In this document: positions 46,751-53,958 of the stretch, one piece after another | Position numbering within the stretch: position 1 is the first letter of the stretch | Layout: each line of letters opens with the position of its first letter | NCBI GenBank assembly: GCA_004293045.1 | Contig: RDXY01000006.1 | Location: 1-64,000, forward strand | Origin: Flavobacteriia bacterium | Lineage (GTDB): Bacteria > Bacteroidota > Bacteroidia > Flavobacteriales > Flavobacteriaceae | DNA length: 64,000 nt | Reading direction: 5' to 3' | The notes under the pieces: model-generated | What the model was told of the DNA's origin: nothing | Databases searched by the model: none | Seen by the model: only the letters and a program-made list of their open reading frames with translations | Program-made: the position numbers and the translations under genes

Positions 46751-47623
46751 TTATAAATTAACGTTTAAGTTTAATAGGTATTTTTTTGGCGTGGTGCCAA
46801 ATTTCTTTTTAAAGGCTGCAATAAAATGACTTGAGGTGCTGTACCCAATTTTTAATCCTACTTCATTTACATTATACGAACCGGTATCCAAAAGTTTTCG
46901 TGCAAATTCCATTTTATAATCGAATAAAAAATTAAAAACGGTGTCGCCATAAATTTCTTTAAAACCTGCTTTTAATTTTTTTAATGAAATGCCCACTTCA
47001 TCAGCTAATTCTTGTAAGCCAGGTGGTTCTGCCATGTTTTTAATGATAATTTCTTTGGCTTTTTTAATTTTTAATACATTTTCTTCGTCGGATAAAAACG
47101 GACAATGTTCTGCATTTGGATCTTCATTGGTATTAAAAAAAAGGCTCAATAACTCGTAACTTTTTCCTTTTAAATACAAGGTTTTAATTGAAGAATTTTG
47201 GTTGTAATGAAAAATCTGATTCAAAACAATAGCCATTGACGGACTAATACTTTCTTCAGTATAATATTTTTTTTCTAAATTATCTTTACTTAAAAAAGGA
47301 ATCATTTCCGAATCAGATGAAAATAAAGTATGGAATTTTTTTATTGAAATAAGAATAGAAATGATCCAACTTTTCGGAGCAATTTCTAAATGAAGCGGCA
47401 ATTCTTTTTGCGGATTGTATAGCAAAAGTGCTTTTTCTTCATTTAAATCTAAAATGTACGAATTGTTATTAAAAATAAATTTTCCTTTTCCTTTTACATT
47501 AAAATGGAATTGAATCAAACCAGAACCTACTTGTTTTTCTAACGTTTCTGTGCTATCAGAATCGTTTTGAAATCGTAATAAAGTAAAATCAGTATCAATT
47601 TTTATTTCTTCAAATGAACTCAT
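46751..47623 (-). CDS. AraC-family transcriptional regulator of the heme region
   Basis: 290 residues. The N-terminal part (about 1-185) is a ligand-binding-type region, and the C-terminal double helix-turn-helix is clear: LQELADEVGISLKKLKAGFKEIYGDTVFNFLFDYK (about 200-235) and NVNEVGLKIGYSTSSHFIAAFKKKFGTTPKKY (about 251-282). It is of the PchR/YbtA-like class often linked to iron or siderophore use. It is divergent from hemA and directly upstream of hemH, so control of both heme units is likely. Two related palindromes lie in the divergent spacer. Confidence 0.93.
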   Translation of the reverse strand: MSSFEEIKIDTDFTLLRFQNDSDSTETLEKQVGSGLIQFHFNVKGKGKFIFNNNSYILDLNEEKALLLYNPQKELPLHLEIAPKSWIISILISIKKFHTLFSSDSEMIPFLSKDNLEKKYYTEESISPSMAIVLNQIFHYNQNSSIKTLYLKGKSYELLSLFFNTNEDPNAEHCPFLSDEENVLKIKKAKEIIIKNMAEPPGLQELADEVGISLKKLKAGFKEIYGDTVFNFLFDYKMEFARKLLDTGSYNVNEVGLKIGYSTSSHFIAAFKKKFGTTPKKYLLNLNVNL

Positions 47624-47655
47624 AGCGTTATTTTTTTATGAATTGTTTAACAAAA

Positions 47656-47667
47656 AACAAGCTTGTT
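47656..47667. promoter_or_regulatory. Palindrome in the araC-hemA spacer, site 1
   Basis: AACAAGCTTGTT is a perfect 12-bp palindrome, 33 bases before the araC start. It shares the half-site ACAAGC/GCTTGT with site 2, whose centre is about 30 bases away, close to three helix turns. A candidate operator. Confidence 0.45.
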
Positions 47668-47682
47668 ATTTATAATTAATCT

Positions 47683-47699
47683 AAACAAAGCGCTTGTTT
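47683..47699. promoter_or_regulatory. Palindrome in the araC-hemA spacer, site 2
   Basis: AAACAAAGCGCTTGTTT has 6-bp arms (AAACAA/TTGTTT) around AGCGC and shares its half-site with site 1. It could bind the AraC regulator or another factor controlling hemA and hemH. Confidence 0.45.
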
Positions 47700-47793
47700 G
47701 GTGCTGAATTTGTTACAAAGTTAGTAGTTTATATCAAAATAAGTGCAATTTATTTAAAAAAATCCAATTCCGATATAAAAAGTACTTTCAGCG

Positions 47794-47825
47794 TTGTTTT
47801 TGTACACATGGAAACAATAATTTTG
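47794..47825 (+). promoter_or_regulatory. Promoter of hemA
   Basis: TTG at 47794-47796, a 21-base spacer and TAATTTTG at 47818-47825 fit the Bacteroidota consensus. The hemA ATG lies 26 bases downstream. Confidence 0.65.
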
Positions 47826-47851
47826 TGCATCTTTAAGAGATAAAGCAATTT

Positions 47852-49105
47852 ATGGACAATCATTCACCTGCAAAACAAACTACTTTCTATGCCATCGGTC
47901 TTAGCTATAAAAAAGCGGATGCCGAAATTAGAGGTAAGTTTAGTTTAGACGCTACTTCCAAAGCAACCCTTTTGAAACAGGCAAAAACAAACGGGATTGA
48001 AAGTCTGATTGTTACTTCCACTTGCAACAGAACTGAAATTTACGGTTTTGCACAGCATCCTTTTCAATTGATTCATTTATTGTGCGAAAACAGTTTAGGA
48101 ACGGTTGAAGAATTTCAAAAATACGCTTACGTATACAAACAAAAGGAAGCTTTAAACCATATGTTTCGGGTAGGAACGGGTTTGGATAGTCAAATTTTAG
48201 GAGATTTTGAAATCATTGCTCAACTTAAAAATGCTTTTGTAGAAAGTAAAAAACACAATTTAGCCAATGCGTATTTAGAGCGATTGGTAAATTCGGTGAT
48301 TCAAGCGAGTAAGAAAGTTAAAAATGAAACTGAAATTTCAAGTGGTGCTACTTCCGTTTCCTTTGCAGCCGTTCAATATATTTTTAAGCATGTTGAAGCC
48401 ATTTCTAAAAAGAATATTTTACTTTTTGGAACAGGAAAAATTGGAAGAAATACTTGTGAAAATTTGGTAAAACATTCTAAACACGATCAAATTACGCTAA
48501 TTAATAGAACAAAAGATAAGGCCGAAAAATTAGCCAAAAAACTCAATCTTATTGTTAAAGATTATTCCGATTTGCAAATAGAATTACAAAAGGCAGATGT
48601 AGTGGTTGTAGCGACTGGCGCTCAAAATCCTACAGTGGATTTAGACATATTAAATCTAAAAAAACCTTTGTTGATTTTGGATTTATCAATACCTAAAAAT
48701 GTCAACGAAAACGTAAAACAAAATCCCTTAGTTACTTTAGTTCACATGGATTATTTATCGGAAATTACCGATGAAACTTTAGAAAACAGAAAACTACATA
48801 TACCTGCTGCCGAAAAAATAATTACAGAAGTGTTAACTGAATTTTTAACTTGGTCAAAAGGCAGAAAATATGCGCCCACCATTCACGCTCTAAAGGCCAA
48901 ATTAAACGCCATTAAAGAATCTGAAATCAATCATTTAAAAAAGAAAAATGCCGATTTCAATGAAGAATATACCGAAATTGTTACCGCAAAATTAATTCAA
49001 AAAATAACCAGTCATTTTGCCAATCATTTAAAAGATGACAACACCGTTGTGGACGAAAGTGTAGAGTGGATTAATAAAGTTTTTCAAATAGAAAACCAAA
49101 AATAG
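47852..49105 (+). CDS. hemA: Glutamyl-tRNA reductase
   Basis: 417 residues. First enzyme of the C5 route: reduces Glu-tRNA to glutamate-1-semialdehyde with NADPH. The catalytic cysteine is in VTSTCNRTEIYG (about 48-59). Further marks are FRVGTGLDSQILGDFEIIAQLK (about 107-128), the NADPH fold ILLFGTGKIGRNTCENL (about 188-204) and ILDLSIPKNVN. It heads the plus-strand heme operon; hemL, the next step, is not in the window. Confidence 0.97.
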   Translation: MDNHSPAKQTTFYAIGLSYKKADAEIRGKFSLDATSKATLLKQAKTNGIESLIVTSTCNRTEIYGFAQHPFQLIHLLCENSLGTVEEFQKYAYVYKQKEALNHMFRVGTGLDSQILGDFEIIAQLKNAFVESKKHNLANAYLERLVNSVIQASKKVKNETEISSGATSVSFAAVQYIFKHVEAISKKNILLFGTGKIGRNTCENLVKHSKHDQITLINRTKDKAEKLAKKLNLIVKDYSDLQIELQKADVVVVATGAQNPTVDLDILNLKKPLLILDLSIPKNVNENVKQNPLVTLVHMDYLSEITDETLENRKLHIPAAEKIITEVLTEFLTWSKGRKYAPTIHALKAKLNAIKESEINHLKKKNADFNEEYTEIVTAKLIQKITSHFANHLKDDNTVVDESVEWINKVFQIENQK

Positions 49106-49113
49106 TATATTTG
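49106..49113 (+). promoter_or_regulatory. -7 box before the GxxExxY gene
   Basis: TATATTTG, just after the hemA stop codon and 38 bases before the ATG at 49152. It is outside the left inverted repeat. There is no -33 TTG. It suggests the inserted gene could be transcribed on its own. Confidence 0.5.
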
Positions 49114-49119
49114 TTTTCG

Positions 49120-49139
49120 AAACATTAAGAAATTAAGTT
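49120..49139. repeat. Left 20-bp inverted repeat flanking the GxxExxY gene
   Basis: AAACATTAAGAAATTAAGTT is the exact reverse complement of 49574-49593. A related 15-mer (CATTAAGAGATTAAG) occurs in the hemF-hemB spacer. Confidence 0.93.
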
Positions 49140-49151
49140 GCTTTAAGCAAA

Positions 49152-49562
49152 ATGAATATGACAAAAAAAGAAGTAACCAAATTATCTTTCGAAATTACTG
49201 GATTTGCAATAAAAGTTCATAAAAACCTTGGTCCAGGGTTACTTGAAAGTGTTTATGAGCAATGCTTAAAGTTTGAGTTAGAAAGGAATGGTTATGATGT
49301 AAAACAACAAGTTGTTGTTAAAATTGAATATGATGATTTGGAACTTGAATCAACATTAAGAATTGATTTATTGGTAAACGATACTGTAATTATAGAATTA
49401 AAAACAGTTGAAAGTATTTTGCCCATTCACGAAGCACAACTTTTAACTTATATGAAATTATTAGAAAAACCTCAAGGATTGCTGATAAATTTCTACACAA
49501 CAAATATTACAAAATCTTTGAAACCATTTGTGAATGAATATTTTTCAAGACTTGATGACTAA
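49152..49562 (+). CDS. GxxExxY family protein
   Basis: 136 residues. The family signature is GPGLLESVYEQCLKFEL (about 27-43), followed by a PD-(D/E)XK-nuclease-like core with RIDLLVNDTVIIELKTVE (about 75-92), in which D, E and K are in the usual order. The biological role of these common proteins is not established. It is inserted between hemA and hemC, framed by perfect 20-bp inverted repeats and with its own -7 box. It is not needed for heme synthesis, so this looks like a mobile or accessory insertion. A second in-frame ATG lies two codons in. Confidence 0.9.
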   Translation: MNMTKKEVTKLSFEITGFAIKVHKNLGPGLLESVYEQCLKFELERNGYDVKQQVVVKIEYDDLELESTLRIDLLVNDTVIIELKTVESILPIHEAQLLTYMKLLEKPQGLLINFYTTNITKSLKPFVNEYFSRLDD

Positions 49563-49573
49563 ATACTTAATGA

Positions 49574-49593
49574 AACTTAATTTCTTAATGTTT
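49574..49593. repeat. Right 20-bp inverted repeat flanking the GxxExxY gene
   Basis: AACTTAATTTCTTAATGTTT is the exact reverse complement of 49120-49139. It lies between the GxxExxY stop and the hemC GTG start. In RNA the two arms could pair across the gene. Confidence 0.93.
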
Positions 49594-49607
49594 TAAAATA
49601 TAAAATA

Positions 49608-50534
49608 GTGAGTAAAACCATACGAATAGGAACACGCGATAGCGAATTAGCCCTTTGGCAAGCCAAAACAGTTGAAAAACAGTTGAATGATTTGGGCTAT
49701 AATACAGAAATTATCGCAGTAAAATCCGATGGCGATATTGTTTTAGACAAACCCTTATACGAATTAGGAATTACCGGAATTTTTACAAAAACGTTAGATG
49801 TAGCAATGATTCAAGGCAAAATTGACATGGCAGTACATTCTATGAAAGATGTGCCAACACTTTTACCTATTGGTATTGTACAAGGCGCCGTTTTGGAAAG
49901 AGCATCAGCATTTGATATTTTGGTTTACAAAGAAAATTTAGAGTTCTTAAACGAAGAAAACGCTTCAATTGCGAGTAGTAGCTTGCGAAGAAAAGCAAGT
50001 TGGTTGCACAAATACCCAAGTCATAAAATAGAAGATATTCGTGGTAATGTAAATACGCGCCTGCAGAAAGTAGCTGATTCAAATTGGGGCGGCGCTATTT
50101 TTGCAGAAGCCGGTTTAGATCGCATCCACTTAAAACCAGAAAAAGCAATTCTTTTAGATTGGATGATTCCTGCACCCGCTCAAGGGGCTATGGTAGTGGT
50201 ATGTAATGCAGAGGATTTCTTTTCTTTAGATGCCGTTTCGCAATTAAATCATATTGAAACAGAAATATGTACGTATATAGAACGTCAGTTTTTAAGAACG
50301 TTAGAAGGAGGTTGTACAGCACCAATTGGAGCAATTGCTACGTATAATGAAAAAGAAGATGTAATTGATTTTACAGGTGTTTTATTATCAATAGACGGAA
50401 AACAAAAATTAGAAGTTACTAAAACCGTAGCGGTTTCGGAATGGAAAAAATTAGGATTTCATGCCGCTCAAGAAATTTTGAGTAATGGTGGCGAATCCAT
50501 AATGTTGTCCATTAAAAACGAAATAAAAAAATAG
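49608..50534 (+). CDS. hemC: Hydroxymethylbilane synthase
   Basis: 308 residues from a GTG start (GTGAGTAAAACC), which gives the normal N-terminus SKTIRIGTRDSELALWQAK. It polymerises four porphobilinogens. Marks are HSMKDVPT (about 80-87), SLRRKASWLHKYPS, DIRGNVNTRLQKV and the dipyrromethane-cofactor cysteine in LRTLEGGCTAPIGA (about residue 243). It belongs to the plus-strand heme operon. Confidence 0.97.
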   Translation: MSKTIRIGTRDSELALWQAKTVEKQLNDLGYNTEIIAVKSDGDIVLDKPLYELGITGIFTKTLDVAMIQGKIDMAVHSMKDVPTLLPIGIVQGAVLERASAFDILVYKENLEFLNEENASIASSSLRRKASWLHKYPSHKIEDIRGNVNTRLQKVADSNWGGAIFAEAGLDRIHLKPEKAILLDWMIPAPAQGAMVVVCNAEDFFSLDAVSQLNHIETEICTYIERQFLRTLEGGCTAPIGAIATYNEKEDVIDFTGVLLSIDGKQKLEVTKTVAVSEWKKLGFHAAQEILSNGGESIMLSIKNEIKK

Positions 50535-50542
50535 TATCTTTG
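50535..50542 (+). promoter_or_regulatory. -7 box abutting the kinase-like gene
   Basis: TATCTTTG starts directly after the hemC stop and ends one base before the ATG at 50543. A transcript starting 5-7 bases later would lack that ATG but would carry the ATG at 50565 of the overlapping 49-codon ORF. No -33 TTG at normal spacing (one is 27 bases away). Confidence 0.4.
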
Positions 50543-51172
50543 ATGAATTTTAAAGCAATAAAAGATGAAATCCAAAATATCATTTACGGAAAGAGCGGAA
50601 ATAGCCCAAAAACTCTTATCCGAACAATTGCCGATTACCTTAGAGCAAGCGAAAGAGCAAGCACTTTGGTTAAAAAAGATAAGCAATACAAACAAGAAGA
50701 AACTAAGAAATTAATTGAATTTTGTAACCAAAATAACCTTTGGGTAAACGAAAAAGTTAATTTTGATTTATTTGTTTCTGAAGGAGCTGAGCAAAAAGTG
50801 TATATTAAAAACAACACAACAGTTTTTAAACTTAATGATGCTATATATTATGAATCGTGGGAAGATTATTTAATTAATTTACAAATTAATAATTATTTTT
50901 TTCCTGACACTACCTATACTTTAGTGGGTTTTTGCTTGATTGATGAAATCTTTTATGCTTTGTTAGAACAACCATTTGTTACGGCTAATGAGTCAACAGA
51001 TTTAGAAAAAGTCGCTGAGTTTATGTTGGAAAACGGTTTTGAAAATACAAGAAATCACGATTATTTTAATTCTGAATTAGGTATCATTTTAGAGGACTTA
51101 CATGATGAAAACGTATTAACCAAAGATGGAGTTTTATATTTTATTGACACTGTTTTTTATCTCAAATCATGA
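50543..51172 (+). CDS. Polyvalent-protein-type kinase-like protein
   Basis: 209 residues from ATG 50543; the ORF track begins one codon earlier at TTG. The C-terminal 130 residues look like a compact protein-kinase-like fold: VSEGAEQKVYIKNN as nucleotide loop, VFKLNDAIYYESWEDYL, LEDLHDENVL as a catalytic-loop-like D/N motif (about 185-194) and LYFIDTVF in the DFG position. This agrees with the 'putative polyvalent protein kinase' family usually found in conjugative elements and phages. Here it sits between hemC and hemD, and its TGA overlaps the hemD start in ATGA. Function is unknown. A second ORF overlaps its first 50 codons. Confidence 0.8.
   Translation: MNFKAIKDEIQNIIYGKSGNSPKTLIRTIADYLRASERASTLVKKDKQYKQEETKKLIEFCNQNNLWVNEKVNFDLFVSEGAEQKVYIKNNTTVFKLNDAIYYESWEDYLINLQINNYFFPDTTYTLVGFCLIDEIFYALLEQPFVTANESTDLEKVAEFMLENGFENTRNHDYFNSELGIILEDLHDENVLTKDGVLYFIDTVFYLKS
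50565..50714 (+). CDS. Overlapping 49-residue ORF inside the kinase-like gene
   Basis: In another frame than the kinase-like gene, ATG 50565 opens 49 codons: KSKISFTERAEIAQKLLSEQ, then LPITLEQAKEQALWLKKIS and a basic end. The sequence looks like a real small helical protein (amphipathic helix, LPIT cap, second helix with WL). It begins 22 bases after a TATCTTTG box. It is below the ORF-track size. An antitoxin-like or small regulatory protein is possible; its family is not identified. Confidence 0.45.
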   Translation: MKSKISFTERAEIAQKLLSEQLPITLEQAKEQALWLKKISNTNKKKLRN

Positions 51173-51849
51173 CAAATCAAACCGCAATACTTTCTACCAA
51201 AATACTTTCGCCAATTCAAAAACAAGAATTAGTTAAAGCGAATATTAAAGTAATAGAAACAGATTTTATTAAAACAGAAAACGCTGCTTTCGAAATAAAA
51301 AATCTGAACAAAAATTTGATTTTTACGAGTCAAAACGCAGTTTTAAGCATTTTGCAACACCCAACAATTGAGCAATTAAAACAGAAAACCGTTTTTTGTG
51401 TCGGATTAAAAACTAAAGAGTTATTAAACGAAAATGGTTTTACAGTAGAAGCGTACACCGGTTTTGCAGAAGATTTAGCGGAAATTATTACATTGGTCTA
51501 TTCCGATGAAAGTTTTACTTTTTTTAGTGGCAATCTTCGTAAAGCTACCTTGCCAGAAATGTTAACTGAAAACGAAATTATTTTCAATGAAATTAAAGTG
51601 TACGATACAACGTTAACACCTCATAAAATTTCAGATAAAGTAGACGGGATTTTGTTTTTCAGCCCATCTGCCGTAACCAGTTATTTGAAAAAAAACACAC
51701 TTGGCAACGAAAAATTATTTTGTATAGGCAATACAACTGCCGATGCTTTAAGAGCGGTATTGTCTGAAACTAAAATTAAAAATATAAAAACAGCATATCA
51801 ACCAAGTATTGAAAACGTAATAGAATTAGCAATAAGCCATATGCAGTAA
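51169..51849 (+). CDS. hemD: Uroporphyrinogen-III synthase
   Basis: 226 residues. The family is poorly conserved, but two alternating alpha/beta domains, LIFTSQNAVLSIL (about 44-56), FCVGLKTKELLNENGF (about 75-90) and DGILFFSPSAVTSYL (about 157-171) fit HemD. It cyclises hydroxymethylbilane to uroporphyrinogen III. Its ATG overlaps the stop of the kinase-like gene. Confidence 0.93.
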   Translation: MTNQTAILSTKILSPIQKQELVKANIKVIETDFIKTENAAFEIKNLNKNLIFTSQNAVLSILQHPTIEQLKQKTVFCVGLKTKELLNENGFTVEAYTGFAEDLAEIITLVYSDESFTFFSGNLRKATLPEMLTENEIIFNEIKVYDTTLTPHKISDKVDGILFFSPSAVTSYLKKNTLGNEKLFCIGNTTADALRAVLSETKIKNIKTAYQPSIENVIELAISHMQ

Positions 51850-51909
51850 GTATTAGGCATAAAAACAAACGCTTAAAGCCTAGTGCTTAAAGCATAAAGC
51901 AAACAGAAA
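51850..51909 (+). repeat. Word-repeat spacer between hemD and hemE
   Basis: GCTTAAAGC occurs twice (CGCTTAAAGCCTAGTGCTTAAAGC) and is followed by ATAAAGC. The spacer seems built from slightly varied copies of one short word. Similar spacers with other words lie elsewhere in the window. Confidence 0.6.
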
Positions 51910-52935
51910 ATGATAAAAAACGATTTATTCCTACGTGCCTTAAACAACGAAAAAGTAGAACGCCCACCCGTTTGGATGATGCGTCAAGCCGGAAGATATT
52001 TACCAGAATTCAGAGCTTTGCGTGACAAATACGATTTCTTTACCCGTTGCGAAACTCCAGAGTTAGCAGCAGAAATCACCGTGCAACCGATTCGTATCGT
52101 GCAACCAGATGCAGCCATTTTGTTTTCTGATATTTTGGTGGTACCCAGAGCGATGGGAATTCACGTGGAATTAAAAGACAATTTAGGGCCGATAATTCCA
52201 AATCCAATTCGTACTTCTCAAGACGTAGAAAAAGTATTTGTTCCAGATGTGAATGAAACCTTAGGCTATGTTTTTGATGCGATTAAATTGACCAAGCAAA
52301 TGCTGAACGATGAGGTGCCGTTAATAGGTTTCGCAGGTTCACCATGGACAATTTTTTGTTATGCCGTGGAAGGAAAAGGATCGAAAAGTTTTGATACTGC
52401 AAAGGGATTTTGTTTTTCTAACCCAGTAGCAGCGCACACTTTGTTGCAAAAAATTACCGATACCACGATTTTATATTTGAAAGAAAAAGTAAAAGCAGGT
52501 TGTAATGCCATTCAGATTTTTGATTCTTGGGGCGGTATGTTGTCTCCGGTTGATTATCAAGAATTTTCATTTCAATATATCAATCAAATTACTGAAGCTT
52601 TAGCAGAAATAACTCCAGTTATTATTTTCGGAAAAGGCTGTTGGTTTGCATTAGGAGATATGGCAAAATCAAAAGCTTCGGCTTTAGGCGTAGACTGGAC
52701 TTGTTCGCCAAGAAACGCTCGTTATTTAACAGGTGGAAATATAACTTTACAAGGGAATTTCGATCCAAGTCGTTTATTGTCACCTATTCCAACCATCAAA
52801 AAAATGGTGCATGAAATGATTGACGAATTTGGGGCAGCCAATTATATCGTTAATTTAGGTCACGGAATTTTACCGAATATACCGGTGGATCACGCGAAGG
52901 CGTTTGTGGAAGCGGTGAAGGAGTACAATAAATAA
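51910..52935 (+). CDS. hemE: Uroporphyrinogen decarboxylase
   Basis: 341 residues, normal length. Removes four carboxyl groups to give coproporphyrinogen III. The N-terminal signature [17 protein letters not shown] (about 20-36), the conserved Asp in FSDILVVP (about 74-81), [16 protein letters not shown] (about 140-155) and the C-terminal [11 protein letters not shown] (about 316-326) are all present. Confidence 0.98.
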   Translation: MIKNDLFLRALNNEKVERPPVWMMRQAGRYLPEFRALRDKYDFFTRCETPELAAEITVQPIRIVQPDAAILFSDILVVPRAMGIHVELKDNLGPIIPNPIRTSQDVEKVFVPDVNETLGYVFDAIKLTKQMLNDEVPLIGFAGSPWTIFCYAVEGKGSKSFDTAKGFCFSNPVAAHTLLQKITDTTILYLKEKVKAGCNAIQIFDSWGGMLSPVDYQEFSFQYINQITEALAEITPVIIFGKGCWFALGDMAKSKASALGVDWTCSPRNARYLTGGNITLQGNFDPSRLLSPIPTIKKMVHEMIDEFGAANYIVNLGHGILPNIPVDHAKAFVEAVKEYNK

Positions 52936-52973
52936 GCTGACAGCTAACAGCTTTTAGCAAAACGCTATTTACA
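52936..52973 (+). repeat. Word-repeat spacer between hemE and hemF
   Basis: AGCTGACAGCTAACAGCTTTTAGC contains four imperfect copies of an (ac)AGCT word. It resembles in style the hemD-hemE spacer but uses a different word. Confidence 0.5.
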
Positions 52974-53876
52974 ATGAAAGACCAATTTTACCAATACATA
53001 CAAACCCTTCAAGATCAAATCTGTAAAGGATTAGAGGATATTGATGGCTTTACTAAATTTCGAGAAGACATTTGGGAACGACCAGAAGGCGGTGGCGGAA
53101 GAACACGCGTAATTGAAAATGGAGCTGTTTTTGAAAAAGGTGGCGTAAATATTTCAGCGGTTCACGGGAAACTACCCGAAGCTATGCAAAAAATGTTTAA
53201 TGTTGGCGAAGCCGATTTCTTTGCTTGCGGATTGAGTTTGGTGATTCATCCAAAAAATCCAATGGTGCCAACGGTGCATGCCAATTGGCGTTATTTCGAA
53301 ATGTATGACGATAACGGCAATGTAATTAATAGTTGGTTTGGTGGCGGACAAGATTTGACGCCCTATTATTTATTTGAAGAAGATGCGATTCATTTTCATC
53401 AAACTTGTAAAACTGCTTGTGACAAACACAATCCAGATTTTTATCCGAAATACAAAAAACAATGCGATGCCTATTTTTGGAACGCACATAGAAATGAAGC
53501 GCGAGGAGTAGGCGGGTTGTTTTTCGATTATTTGAAAGAAACGGAAACCATGAAAATGGAAGATTGGTTCAATTTCGTTACAGAAGTTGGGAATTCTTTC
53601 CTTGAGGCGTATTTGCCAATCGTAACAAAAAGAAAAGACTTGCCGTATTCAGCTGAGCAAAGAACTTGGCAAGAAATCCGTCGTGGACGTTATGTCGAGT
53701 TCAATTTGGTTCACGACAAAGGCACGTTATTTGGTTTAAAAACCAACGGAAGAATTGAAAGTATTTTGATGAGTTTACCACCCCACGTACAATGGCATTA
53801 CGACCATCATCCCGTGTCGGGAAGTGAAGAAAAAAAAATAATAAAAGTATTAGAAAAACCTATAAATTGGGTATAA
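52974..53876 (+). CDS. hemF: Oxygen-dependent coproporphyrinogen-III oxidase
   Basis: 300 residues, normal length. Uses O2 to convert coproporphyrinogen III to protoporphyrinogen IX. Marks are RPEGGGGRTRVIENGAVFEKGGVN (about 36-59), VHANWRYFE (about 100-108), WFGGGQDLTPYYL (about 120-132) and the long signature FWNAHRNEARGVGGLFFDYL (about 168-187). It shows that the organism makes heme aerobically. Confidence 0.98.
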   Translation: MKDQFYQYIQTLQDQICKGLEDIDGFTKFREDIWERPEGGGGRTRVIENGAVFEKGGVNISAVHGKLPEAMQKMFNVGEADFFACGLSLVIHPKNPMVPTVHANWRYFEMYDDNGNVINSWFGGGQDLTPYYLFEEDAIHFHQTCKTACDKHNPDFYPKYKKQCDAYFWNAHRNEARGVGGLFFDYLKETETMKMEDWFNFVTEVGNSFLEAYLPIVTKRKDLPYSAEQRTWQEIRRGRYVEFNLVHDKGTLFGLKTNGRIESILMSLPPHVQWHYDHHPVSGSEEKKIIKVLEKPINWV

Positions 53877-53880
53877 ATTA

Positions 53881-53941
53881 AACCATTAAGAGATTAAGAA
53901 AATTTAGTCAAACCCTTAATAAACTAAATCCCTTAATGGTT
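53881..53941. repeat. Inverted repeat in the hemF-hemB spacer
   Basis: AACCATTAAGAGATT (53881-53895) and AATCCCTTAATGGTT (53927-53941) are reverse complements with one mismatch. CCCTTAAT also occurs twice in direct orientation. The core CATTAAGAGATTAAG matches the repeat around the GxxExxY gene at 14 of 15 bases, so both belong to one dispersed family. The two arms here enclose no gene. Confidence 0.85.
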
Positions 53942-53958
53942 CAAAAAAATAAAATAGT

